DNA of 59,068 nt from an uncultured Clostridia bacterium (GTDB lineage Bacteria > Bacillota > Clostridia > Christensenellales > CAG-917). The notes below the pieces were generated by a model. It worked only from the letters and a program-made list of their open reading frames with translations. It was not told the DNA's origin and did no database searches. Both the position numbers and the translations under genes were made by a program. Position 1 is the stretch's first letter; each line of letters opens with the position of its first letter. Where the stretch lies: NCBI GenBank assembly GCA_947629635.1, contig CANREO010000001.1, positions 1 to 59,068 on the forward strand, read 5' to 3'. Shown piece by piece: positions 34,559 through 41,769 of this stretch.

Positions 34559-34576
34559 ATGCCTTTGACGATATGA
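34559..34576 (+). CDS. Five-codon upstream ORF (MPLTI) coupled to the next gene
   Basis: ATG CCT TTG ACG ATA TGA has an ideal AAGGAG site seven bases upstream, and its stop overlaps the start codon of the acyltransferase gene as ATGA. The acyltransferase ATG at 34573 has no well-spaced ribosome binding site of its own. Ribosomes may therefore reach it by reinitiation after this mini-ORF. Confidence 0.5.
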   Translation: MPLTI

Positions 34577-35862
34577 AAAAGAGATATAAAGCGCAAATGT
34601 GGGATAGGATGCAATTTCTGTTTAGACATTTTTACGACAGAATGGTGCATATGCAGTTTGTGTACGAGGGGCGCTTGGACAGGGTCGCCTTTGAGAAGGC
34701 GATCAAATTTATGGTTGACGCCGAGCCGATTTTACACAGCAGTTTCCATATGACGATATTCAGACCTTATTGGAGAGATGAGCCGTACAAAATAGAGGAT
34801 ATAGTCAGCTACTCGGAGTGCGATGACGCCGTCGCGGCCGCCGACGAATTTTTGACCGGGGTAATTCCGTTCCATAATAATGTTCAACTCAAAATCGCGG
34901 TATTCGAGCAGGATGTGAAGAGCGTGATCGCCATACGTATAAACCATATGTGCATGGACGGCTCCGACGCCAAAACCTTCCTCATGATGCTTATAGACAA
35001 TTATAATCATCTGTTGAGAGGCGAAGAAAATTTAATGCAAACAAAATCCGGCGACAGATCTTTCAAACAGGTATATTCCAAGTTTAAAGGCGAAGATCTG
35101 AAAGAGGCGCTCGGATTATATAAAAATATAGCGAAATGCAAAGACAAGGTGACGTTCCCGTGGACTCCGCGCTCCAAGGAAGATGTCAATCGCATCGTGC
35201 GCCGCGACATTTCGGCGGAAAGATTTGCCGAACTGCGAGCAAAGACCAAAGAGCTTGGCGTCACAGTAAACGACGCCATTATGACAATAGTTGTTCGCAC
35301 GATCTACGAGCTTTGTGGGCTTGCGGCCGACGACAGCGTCACGGTATCCTGCGCGATTGACTTGCGCAAACACATCGTCGAGGGCGGCGCAAACGGAGGT
35401 TTTACCAACCACACCGCATGGCTTGCGTGCCGTACGCTCGAGCGCGGCGACGACATAAGCGACACTTTGAAAAAGGTTCTCGCCTCTATGAATGATTTCA
35501 AGCAGGACAAATTTATAGGGTTGCATTCATTGCCGCTTCTTAATCTGGGCTTCACTATCTTTCCGCAACATCTTGCGGAGTTCGCGATCAAACTCGGCTA
35601 TGACAATCCCAGACTCGCCGTCAGCAATATGGGTGTGCTCGACGATGCTAAGCTGACTTTCGACGGCATGAAACTTATCGACGGCTTCATTTCGGGCGCT
35701 GTCAAATATAAACCTTACTTCCTCATGAGCGTAACGACTTTACTTGGCAAAATGACCCTCACCACAACCACGCACGGGACGGAAAAGGACGTTGAAATTT
35801 TAAACAAATACTTCGATATTATAGAGAAAAACTTGGATGCATTTATATCTATAGAAAAATGA
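34573..35862 (+). CDS. Condensation/PapA-type acyltransferase-like protein
   Basis: The 429-residue cytoplasmic protein has the layout of the chloramphenicol-acetyltransferase-like superfamily that includes NRPS condensation domains, PapA5 and alcohol acyltransferases. The catalytic HxxxDG is NHMCMDGSDAK near residue 125, and VTVNDAIMTIVVRTIYEL and VSNMGVLDDAKL mark the second half. It may transfer an acyl chain to a hydroxyl or amine; substrates are unknown and no carrier-protein or NRPS gene is nearby. The start at 34573 is chosen because it overlaps the stop of a well-initiated 5-codon ORF; an in-frame extension to 34477 lacks a ribosome binding site. Confidence 0.78.
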   Translation: MKKRYKAQMWDRMQFLFRHFYDRMVHMQFVYEGRLDRVAFEKAIKFMVDAEPILHSSFHMTIFRPYWRDEPYKIEDIVSYSECDDAVAAADEFLTGVIPFHNNVQLKIAVFEQDVKSVIAIRINHMCMDGSDAKTFLMMLIDNYNHLLRGEENLMQTKSGDRSFKQVYSKFKGEDLKEALGLYKNIAKCKDKVTFPWTPRSKEDVNRIVRRDISAERFAELRAKTKELGVTVNDAIMTIVVRTIYELCGLAADDSVTVSCAIDLRKHIVEGGANGGFTNHTAWLACRTLERGDDISDTLKKVLASMNDFKQDKFIGLHSLPLLNLGFTIFPQHLAEFAIKLGYDNPRLAVSNMGVLDDAKLTFDGMKLIDGFISGAVKYKPYFLMSVTTLLGKMTLTTTTHGTEKDVEILNKYFDIIEKNLDAFISIEK

Positions 35863-35889
35863 ATTAAATCCAAACAAAAAACAAAACCT

Positions 35890-35918
35890 GCGGTTTACCG
35901 ATGTGTAAACCGCTTTTT
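35890..35918 (+). terminator. Intrinsic terminator after the acyltransferase gene
   Basis: A 9-bp stem (GCGGTTTAC/GTAAACCGC) with a 6-base loop is followed by TTTTTATTT. Confidence 0.92.
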
Positions 35919-35963
35919 ATTTGTCGATTTTGCTTTTACACTAAAATTTTGTTTTTCGAATCG

Positions 35964-35979
35964 CCTTCGCGCGCGAAGG
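35964..35979. repeat. 16-base perfect palindrome before the esterase gene
   Basis: CCTTCGCGCGCGAAGG is self-complementary. Partly matching flanks (TTCGAA on the left, TTCGA on the right) could extend it into a longer imperfect hairpin. It is about 90 bases before the esterase start and could be an operator or an RNA hairpin. Confidence 0.5.
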
Positions 35980-36066
35980 AGAGTTCGACTTAAATAATTC
36001 AAAAGTCTTGCGGTCGCCTTCTATGTGTGCTAAAATTGTTGCAATAAAAGAATAGAGGTTAATATT

Positions 36067-36981
36067 ATGACGCTTGCGCAATTTTTGTTCAAATTTATCG
36101 ATAAAGCTTTCGATCGCGGTCAAAATAAAAACAAGGCGCTCCGCTTCAAAGGCATCAACTTCGAGACGGAGACGGATGTTTCTTATGGCGAGGGCGAACT
36201 TCAGAAGTTGGATATTTGCTATATCAGGAAGCAAGACGGCGGCAAATACCCTGTATTCTTCTACATACACGGCGGCGGCTTCGTAGCCGGCGACAAACAT
36301 CATAGAAGGGGCCTGGCGAAATGGGCGGCGAATCAGGGCTACTTTGTTGTCAACGTTAACTATGCGCTAGGTCCTAAGCAAAAATTTCCCGCTTGCATAA
36401 AAGATTTGGTTTCCGCTCTCAATTGGGTGGGGGATAATGCCCAAAAGTATAACCTGGACACGGACAATATGATGGTTTCGGGCGATAGCGCCGGCGGCTA
36501 TTTTTCCGTTATGCTGTCATGCGTCGCGACAAATTCGGCCTTGCAAGAAAGGTTTGGCGTGCATACGGAACTTTGTTTCCGTTATGCGTTGATCGACTGC
36601 GGTATTTATGATCTCAACGAAGCGCTGAGTCAAAAGATGCCTTTCAGACTTACAGACAGGATACTGTATGATTTCAGCGGAGTGCATATAAAAGAGTTGG
36701 ACGGTTATGAATATAAGGATGTGCTTGCTCCGTTAAATTTGGTCGACGCAAGTTTTCCCACTTCCTTTATCTCATATGCCGAAAAGGATATCTTTTGCAA
36801 AGGGCAGGGGCCTAAGCTCATCGCCAAACTTCAAGAACTCGGCGTGCACGTGGAGGAGCATCACTCGACAAAGCTTATGGACAATCATTGCTATCCGCTC
36901 AACTGGACAAAGGGCGCGGCTAAGGAAAACGTAAAACTTTCGGAGGATTTTTTGAGGAGAGCCGCGGCAAGAGAGGTTTAA
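36067..36981 (+). CDS. Alpha/beta hydrolase, hormone-sensitive-lipase-type esterase
   Basis: The 304-residue protein has the oxyanion-hole motif YIHGGGFVAGDKHHRRG near residue 58. The nucleophile elbow is SGDSAGGYFSV with Ser near residue 140. A likely catalytic His lies in MDNHCYPL near 277, and the acid is probably the Asp in SYAEKDIF. Such enzymes hydrolyse short-chain esters. There is no signal peptide, although the first 20 residues are amphipathic. AGAGG precedes the ATG. A membrane-protein gene follows six bases later, so both are probably co-expressed. Confidence 0.88.
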   Translation: MTLAQFLFKFIDKAFDRGQNKNKALRFKGINFETETDVSYGEGELQKLDICYIRKQDGGKYPVFFYIHGGGFVAGDKHHRRGLAKWAANQGYFVVNVNYALGPKQKFPACIKDLVSALNWVGDNAQKYNLDTDNMMVSGDSAGGYFSVMLSCVATNSALQERFGVHTELCFRYALIDCGIYDLNEALSQKMPFRLTDRILYDFSGVHIKELDGYEYKDVLAPLNLVDASFPTSFISYAEKDIFCKGQGPKLIAKLQELGVHVEEHHSTKLMDNHCYPLNWTKGAAKENVKLSEDFLRRAAAREV

Positions 36982-36987
36982 GGCAGT

Positions 36988-37614
36988 ATGCGCAAAAAGC
37001 CGATATTCAATATTGACGAAAAACCCGCGGAGGAAAGGGAAGCGGTAGAAAGTTCCGTTGAGAAAAATCGCTCCAAAGAAAAGGATCGTAAAACCTCTTT
37101 CATAAGTAAGATAAGTTTGATATGGTCCATTCTGTCCGCCCTTTATATGATCGTCGTCACTTGCGTTTTGGTGTCGAAAAAATGGGTGACCAGCACGATG
37201 AGCTATGTGTTGATCGCGGTGCTTGCGCTCTACATCGTCATTTTCGTCGTTCTTATTTTATTTGCTTTTCGCGATCCGAAGCGGTCAAAAAAACAGGTTA
37301 AGGTGTATAAAAAAACGCTGGGCATCTTCAAGGCGTTTATAAATGTTGCATTTATCGGCCTGGCGATTGCGGATGCCATAGCTGTTGCACAGAGCGACGG
37401 TTCGGGCTTCATAAAGATATTTTTCGTGGTGCTTACACTGATCGTGGCCATTATCAAATTGGCGCTGAAGATTACGCTGTTCACGCTTAAAACGGTGCGA
37501 AAATACCGATATAAAAACTACAATGTAAGCATAGAGAGCTTTGTGGATGGTAAGCAACAAAAAAAAGGGACGTTTGTGAAGTTGCGCGAAAGGCAGTACA
37601 ACAAAGAAAGATAA
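36988..37614 (+). CDS. Four-TM membrane protein, family unknown
   Basis: The 208-residue protein has a charged N-terminus of about 38 residues (MRKKPIFNIDEKPAEEREAV). Four hydrophobic helices follow at about 42-64, 70-92, 112-130 and 138-165, then a basic tail (KLRERQYNKER). No family was recognised. Its layout resembles the two four-TM proteins at 22297 and 23105, but sequence similarity is not evident. It is co-directional with the esterase gene six bases upstream and ends before a strong terminator. Confidence 0.7.
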   Translation: MRKKPIFNIDEKPAEEREAVESSVEKNRSKEKDRKTSFISKISLIWSILSALYMIVVTCVLVSKKWVTSTMSYVLIAVLALYIVIFVVLILFAFRDPKRSKKQVKVYKKTLGIFKAFINVAFIGLAIADAIAVAQSDGSGFIKIFFVVLTLIVAIIKLALKITLFTLKTVRKYRYKNYNVSIESFVDGKQQKKGTFVKLRERQYNKER

Positions 37615-37634
37615 TTGAGGAAAAATAAAAAATT

Positions 37635-37668
37635 AAAGGGCGCGTCTCGCGCCCTTATGTTTTTTTTC
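37635..37668. terminator. Bidirectional terminator
   Basis: The stem AAGGGCGCG/CGCGCCCTT has a TCT loop followed by ATGTTTTTTTT on the plus strand, with an A-rich flank giving a U-tract on the minus strand. It separates the convergent membrane-protein and PH-domain genes. Confidence 0.88.
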
Positions 37669-38254
37669 AGCGAGTTGCGTTGCGGCGTCTCGGCTGACCT
37701 GCAAGTTGCAGTTGAATACGCTTGGATTCGCTCTCGCGTCTCACGTCGGCGACTTGTCTCATTATACGTCGCGTCAATCGATCGGCGGATTTTACGCCTT
37801 TGATGTTGTAGGGCTGTTCCGCGTCGGATATGATAGTCACCGTGCCTATGCCGAGTATGCGCTGAAGCCCCGATTGTTCCGTTTCGATAATGCGGATCTC
37901 GCATATAGGAATTACCGTATTTCTCACGGAAAGAACTCCCTCACGGAAAACGATCTTATCCTCTGTGACGATCAACTCCTTGGAGTTGAGCGAAATTGCT
38001 TCCGCGATCAAAGCCAACAGAACGATTATTGCCGCTCCGAGGAGGACCCATCTCATCACGTTATCGGTGAGATAAATCGCTTCGGGTTGCTTTGTAAATA
38101 TGCCCTCGATTTTGTCGTTAAGGCCCCAAAGTACGCCTATGACAGCTCCCAAAATGACGGCGAGCAAGACCTCCCTGAAATAGACGCAGGAGGAAAATTT
38201 TGCCTTGGCAACGATACGTTCCGATTTTGAATATTTTCTTTCAAGCGTTTTCAT
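37667..38254 (-). CDS. Membrane protein with bacterial PH (bPH2-like) domain
   Basis: The 195-residue protein starts at the ATG at 38254, which has GAGG five bases upstream; an ATG two codons earlier is less well placed. Two hydrophobic helices (about 25-45 and 68-87) precede a beta-rich domain. That domain resembles bacterial PH-like domains: KELIVTEDKIVFREGVLSVR, VIPICEIRIIETEQSGLQRI, then GTVTIISDA. A basic tail (RESESKRIQLQ to the end) is likely cytoplasmic. The family (YdbT/YvbH-like) is mostly uncharacterised. The GH127-like gene ends 10 bases upstream on the same strand, so the two are probably co-transcribed. Confidence 0.72.
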   Translation of the reverse strand: MKTLERKYSKSERIVAKAKFSSCVYFREVLLAVILGAVIGVLWGLNDKIEGIFTKQPEAIYLTDNVMRWVLLGAAIIVLLALIAEAISLNSKELIVTEDKIVFREGVLSVRNTVIPICEIRIIETEQSGLQRILGIGTVTIISDAEQPYNIKGVKSADRLTRRIMRQVADVRRESESKRIQLQLAGQPRRRNATR

Positions 38255-38264
38255 AAACACCTCA

Positions 38265-40220
38265 TTACTTTAAACATTTAGGGAATTGCGTTATGTGCAA
38301 CAGCGAGCATCCGACAGGCAGGAATATTCTCTCCAAACTTTCTTCCGAGAAGACCGGCTTGGAGGGGATTTGAGTGAAGCCGTTGACGTCATAATCCCAA
38401 TTTATCACGTTTTTGCATCTTATATGCAGCTCAAACGGAGGAGTTTCGAAGGAAAACGGCGTAGACGATATCTCGTTTACGGACGTTGTTTCCGCCTCAT
38501 AAAGCGAGCGATTGCCGCCGGCGCCGCGTCTTGTCAACATGGGCGCGACATTCCATTTTTTTATAAAGTTGACATAATAAATTCGCCTGTCTTCCTCGCT
38601 TATTTTTATATCGCATGGCATCTTCAGCGACATCAACAGATTGCCTTTATAGAGACTGAAACTGTTTTTGCCGACTTCCTCTACGGTGAGAGGGATGTCC
38701 ATCTTCAGCATGAAAGTGCTGCCTGTGCGCAGGGTGCACTTTACGGAGATCTGTTTTGTGCCGCTCGCGACGACCTGTCCGCCCGAGATGAGTTGCATCG
38801 TCGTGTTTTTGGGCACTCGGAAGTTGATTTTTACCTGCGGCTCTCCCGAAGTATGTTCCACCTTAAACACTACGGTATTTCTAAACGGGTAAGACGTGCG
38901 CTCGCTGAGCGTCAATTTGCATCCGTCCACAAGCATATCCATCGTGCAGGGAGTGTAGGTGAGGAAGTTCAGCTCGTTGTCCTTTACCATACATGCAGCT
39001 TGCATATACAGGGGGAAAGCGCTGAGCGCCGAGATCGCCCCACGCGAAAGCTTTTTTGTGAGATATGCATTGGAATATTCGCTTTCCGATAGCGGCATCG
39101 TGCGAGTCGCGGAGGACTCGACTTGATTGACCAGCGTCACGTCTTGCACTGCGGTGCAATCCGCGAAGCAGGCGGTCGGGACTACATTGAATACTATGCG
39201 CTCCAAAATATCGGCGAGGGAGTAATCCGCCGTTTCGCGCAAAACTTCCACAAGCGACTCTATCATTTCGACGGACGCTCGCAGATCTATGCCGTCCGTG
39301 GGAGCGCCTTCGCGCAAATGGAAATCGGATGCGAACATGCCCATGGGGGTCCCGTGATATTTGTTGAGTGCGTTTATCAATTTGACGGACAGATTTTTAA
39401 GGTTATCGTCGCCTATAAATCTGCCGTAAGTAGCGGCGTATTTTGCCGCTTTAGCCAGGTTTACGCCGTCCGTCTCTATTGCCGGGAGCTGTTTTTTCCA
39501 CTGTTTTTGCACGAAGTCGGCAGTGAGCGGCTTCAGCTTTTTTGACGGCTGAGCGGAGAGAACGTCGTACGTTTCCACTATTTTTTTTATGCGTTTCAAA
39601 GCGCCCGGAGATACATATTTGGCGTAGCCGCGTTTATATGGAAATTTGTCCGCCAACCTAAACCAATCGTTTGAAGCGTCGCGCAATTTTTCGCCGAGAT
39701 CGTGCAACCACTCCAGATCGGTTTCGCGATATACGGCCTCTATGGCAGGTATCTCTTCGAGCAGGCGCGCTCTGGAATCATACCAAAGCGGCTTCATCGA
39801 AAAGGTGTTGAACTGATTTTTGAAAAACCTCTTCAAGAAGGGTAGTATCTTTTCGTTTCCGGTGGCCTCGTAATATGTTAGCAACGCCTTGACGCCCTCT
39901 ATCTTGGGCGTGGATGTCATACGGCCTTTGGGACCGAAATCGCCGCCCTCGTTGGCGCTGGACAATATGGTTTGCAAAAAACTGGTCGCCTTGTCTTGGA
40001 GATGCTTGTCGTCAAGCGCCGCTCCGAGAAGAGTGATGCCGCGCACAAAACGAGGCAACTCCTCCGAACTCTCCCACTCGCCGTTGCGCACAAGACCGCG
40101 CAAAGCACCGAGGCGGCGTTGAAGGTTTGCCATAAGCGTCATCTCGTCAAGCAACCAACCTGTGGGTTTGATCGCACCGAGTGGCAACTTTTTGAGATTT
40201 TTGTCCACGGATCTTGCCAT
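38265..40220 (-). CDS. GH127/DUF1680-like protein, probable glycosidase relative
   Basis: The 651-residue cytoplasmic protein resembles the DUF1680/GH127 family of beta-L-arabinofuranosidases. It has the N-terminal KLPLGAIKPTGWLLDEM motif, an alpha/alpha-barrel with helical pairs to about residue 400 (SLADILERIVFNVVPTACF) and C-terminal beta domains. The ATG at 40220 (MARSVDKN) fits this opening; an extension to 40298 runs across the promoter. The paired-Cys motif that normally precedes the LPDYLY-like helix is not evident: here the segment is KKLSRGAISALSAFPLYMQ. The enzyme may be inactive or use another residue. A leaderless mRNA is likely. The PH-domain gene follows. Confidence 0.68.
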   Translation of the reverse strand: MARSVDKNLKKLPLGAIKPTGWLLDEMTLMANLQRRLGALRGLVRNGEWESSEELPRFVRGITLLGAALDDKHLQDKATSFLQTILSSANEGGDFGPKGRMTSTPKIEGVKALLTYYEATGNEKILPFLKRFFKNQFNTFSMKPLWYDSRARLLEEIPAIEAVYRETDLEWLHDLGEKLRDASNDWFRLADKFPYKRGYAKYVSPGALKRIKKIVETYDVLSAQPSKKLKPLTADFVQKQWKKQLPAIETDGVNLAKAAKYAATYGRFIGDDNLKNLSVKLINALNKYHGTPMGMFASDFHLREGAPTDGIDLRASVEMIESLVEVLRETADYSLADILERIVFNVVPTACFADCTAVQDVTLVNQVESSATRTMPLSESEYSNAYLTKKLSRGAISALSAFPLYMQAACMVKDNELNFLTYTPCTMDMLVDGCKLTLSERTSYPFRNTVVFKVEHTSGEPQVKINFRVPKNTTMQLISGGQVVASGTKQISVKCTLRTGSTFMLKMDIPLTVEEVGKNSFSLYKGNLLMSLKMPCDIKISEEDRRIYYVNFIKKWNVAPMLTRRGAGGNRSLYEAETTSVNEISSTPFSFETPPFELHIRCKNVINWDYDVNGFTQIPSKPVFSEESLERIFLPVGCSLLHITQFPKCLK

Positions 40221-40227
40221 ATCGTTT

Positions 40228-40256
40228 AGTTTAGCACATTCCGAAATATTTTTCAA
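40228..40256 (-). promoter_or_regulatory. Promoter giving a leaderless GH127-like mRNA
   Basis: On the minus strand TTGAAA and TAAACT are 17 bases apart and the -10 box ends seven bases before the ATG at 40220. No Shine-Dalgarno is visible. Confidence 0.5.
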
Positions 40257-40381
40257 CCGTGTTGACAAATAGTATGCAATATTTTGTGTTTTAAGCACAT
40301 ATATCGTCGGTGCGTTTGCGTATACGGCGTTTTATTATGCTTTTTTCGACGTTTTAAGCTCCGATTTGCGCGCAATGAAGT

Positions 40382-41290
40382 TCACAACATAAGCTCGCCC
40401 GGGGTGATGAATACATATGTGATGAGAGCAAGGAAACCCGCCAGCAAGACCAAGTGGAGTATATATATAATCAGGGCGTGTCTGCCGATAAAGCAAACGG
40501 GTTTATTCCATTTGCCGTTCAGGCGCGGCAGCAACGAACGACGGTCGCCGTAGAGGAAAGGCGCGATCGCCACACCGGCGAAGTAGTACGCCGCATGAGG
40601 AATGATCGTAAACAGATCGCCGGGAGAAAACTCGTTCTGCCTGTAAAATGGGGACGGATTTCCGTAAAAATCTTCGGTCGGGAACACGATCCCGAAAAAT
40701 TTAGGCGTTGTGGGCGGCGGCGTGTAGCAGAAATATAAAATGAGCACAATGCCTATTATCCCCACGCTGCATACGGATATGCTTCGGCTGTCGCCTCTGC
40801 AAAGAAACTCTGTAAGGGCGTACAAAAGGATACAAAACGCCAAGAAGTTGAGCACACCGAACATCACGGTTATTCCGCTTATGCCGAGTACTTCTTCTCC
40901 GAAAATCGTGATTATGCTGTAAACGGTGGCTATCAGCCCGAGTTGGGCTCCGCGCTTCAAATTGGAGCGAGAAAGCGTGCAGGATATGCCGGAGATCGAA
41001 AAAAATACAAAAAGAACGACATTATGCGCTGTTTCCCACTCTTCGCTGCCCATCCACTCGTAGCAAAATCTGCTGAAAGCGTCGCCTTTGCCCATATAAT
41101 ACCAATTGTTGCCGAACCAACCGTAACTGAAGACAACTATCAGCATGGTGAGATGGTCGAGTACCATGAGGAGGACGCAAATTCCGCGCAGAAAATCAAG
41201 CTCCCAAATGCGTTGAAATTTTTGATGAAGATATCGCCTTTGGAGCTGAAGGGGGATTTCTCCGTAGCTATATGGCAACTTTGCGTTCAT
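40382..41290 (-). CDS. Polytopic membrane acyltransferase, HGSNAT/DUF1624 type
   Basis: The 302-residue protein begins with a short cytoplasmic head and then RIWELDFLRGICVLLMVLDH, a typical first helix of DUF1624 / heparan-alpha-glucosaminide N-acetyltransferase catalytic-domain proteins. About seven to eight hydrophobic helices follow, with ETAHNVVLFVFFSISGISCT and IGRHALIIYILHLVLL near the end. Such proteins transfer acyl groups to sugars or glycans across the membrane; the substrate is unknown. The mRNA is probably leaderless: a consensus -10 box ends six bases before the ATG. It is divergent from the giant lipoprotein gene, with 479 bases between. Confidence 0.82.
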   Translation of the reverse strand: MNAKLPYSYGEIPLQLQRRYLHQKFQRIWELDFLRGICVLLMVLDHLTMLIVVFSYGWFGNNWYYMGKGDAFSRFCYEWMGSEEWETAHNVVLFVFFSISGISCTLSRSNLKRGAQLGLIATVYSIITIFGEEVLGISGITVMFGVLNFLAFCILLYALTEFLCRGDSRSISVCSVGIIGIVLILYFCYTPPPTTPKFFGIVFPTEDFYGNPSPFYRQNEFSPGDLFTIIPHAAYYFAGVAIAPFLYGDRRSLLPRLNGKWNKPVCFIGRHALIIYILHLVLLAGFLALITYVFITPGELML

Positions 41291-41296
41291 ACCGCG

Positions 41297-41325
41297 AGTA
41301 TATCACGGAGCGGTTTAAGTGTCAA
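41297..41325 (-). promoter_or_regulatory. Near-consensus promoter giving a leaderless mRNA
   Basis: On the minus strand a perfect TTGACA, a 17-base spacer and TATACT are followed by six bases and the ATG at 41290. This is the clearest leaderless example in the window. Confidence 0.7.
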
Positions 41326-41678
41326 ACAACTTAAACTCAATCCGATTTTGCAAAACGGCATGTCTGTTTTCGGCACAGAAAAAACACATATATTGCAAAA
41401 ACAAGCATGCGCCGTGGCTGCGCGCATATGCAAGTCGTTTATGTCGAGATCAAAAAACGTTTTGAGAAACGGGTTTATGATAGAAACCTAAAAATATTTA
41501 GCTTAACGATCGCACGGCAAAATTTTTATATAAAAGTCGAAATTTTGCGGATCGATTAATTCAGAGATGCAATTTTAAATAAAAAATATACGGTTAGATG
41601 CCGAAAAACCATTAAAAAGTAAGAAAAATTCGGAATTATTAAAATTTCAGTAAGATTTTGGATGTTGGCATTTGCGTA

Positions 41679-41707
41679 TTGACAAAGACGGTATAGCGAT
41701 TTATAAT
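41679..41707 (+). promoter_or_regulatory. Consensus promoter of the giant lipoprotein gene
   Basis: A perfect TTGACA, a 17-base spacer and a perfect TATAAT are preceded by a long A/T-rich tract that could act as an UP element. Transcription should start near 41714, giving a leader of about 56 bases that includes GGAGG before the ATG at 41770. Confidence 0.85.
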
Positions 41708-41769
41708 TGATGCGTATAATAATCTACGCATATGCGCGTAAGCACATATACGCAGATTTGGAGGGAATT

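Larger units (their letters stand above)
41291..41769. other. Divergent intergenic region
   Basis: The 479-base, A/T-rich stretch separates the acyltransferase and giant lipoprotein genes. It holds the minus-strand promoter at 41297 and the plus-strand promoter at 41679. A GC-rich imperfect hairpin (around 41408-41430) and an imperfect inverted repeat in the giant gene's leader (around 41724-41757) are also present. No credible gene, tRNA or known RNA element was seen. Confidence 0.7.

Noticed and set aside
36067..37614. Esterase plus membrane protein as a defence or toxin module
   Set aside because: The esterase is an ordinary hormone-sensitive-lipase type and nothing else nearby resembles a defence gene.
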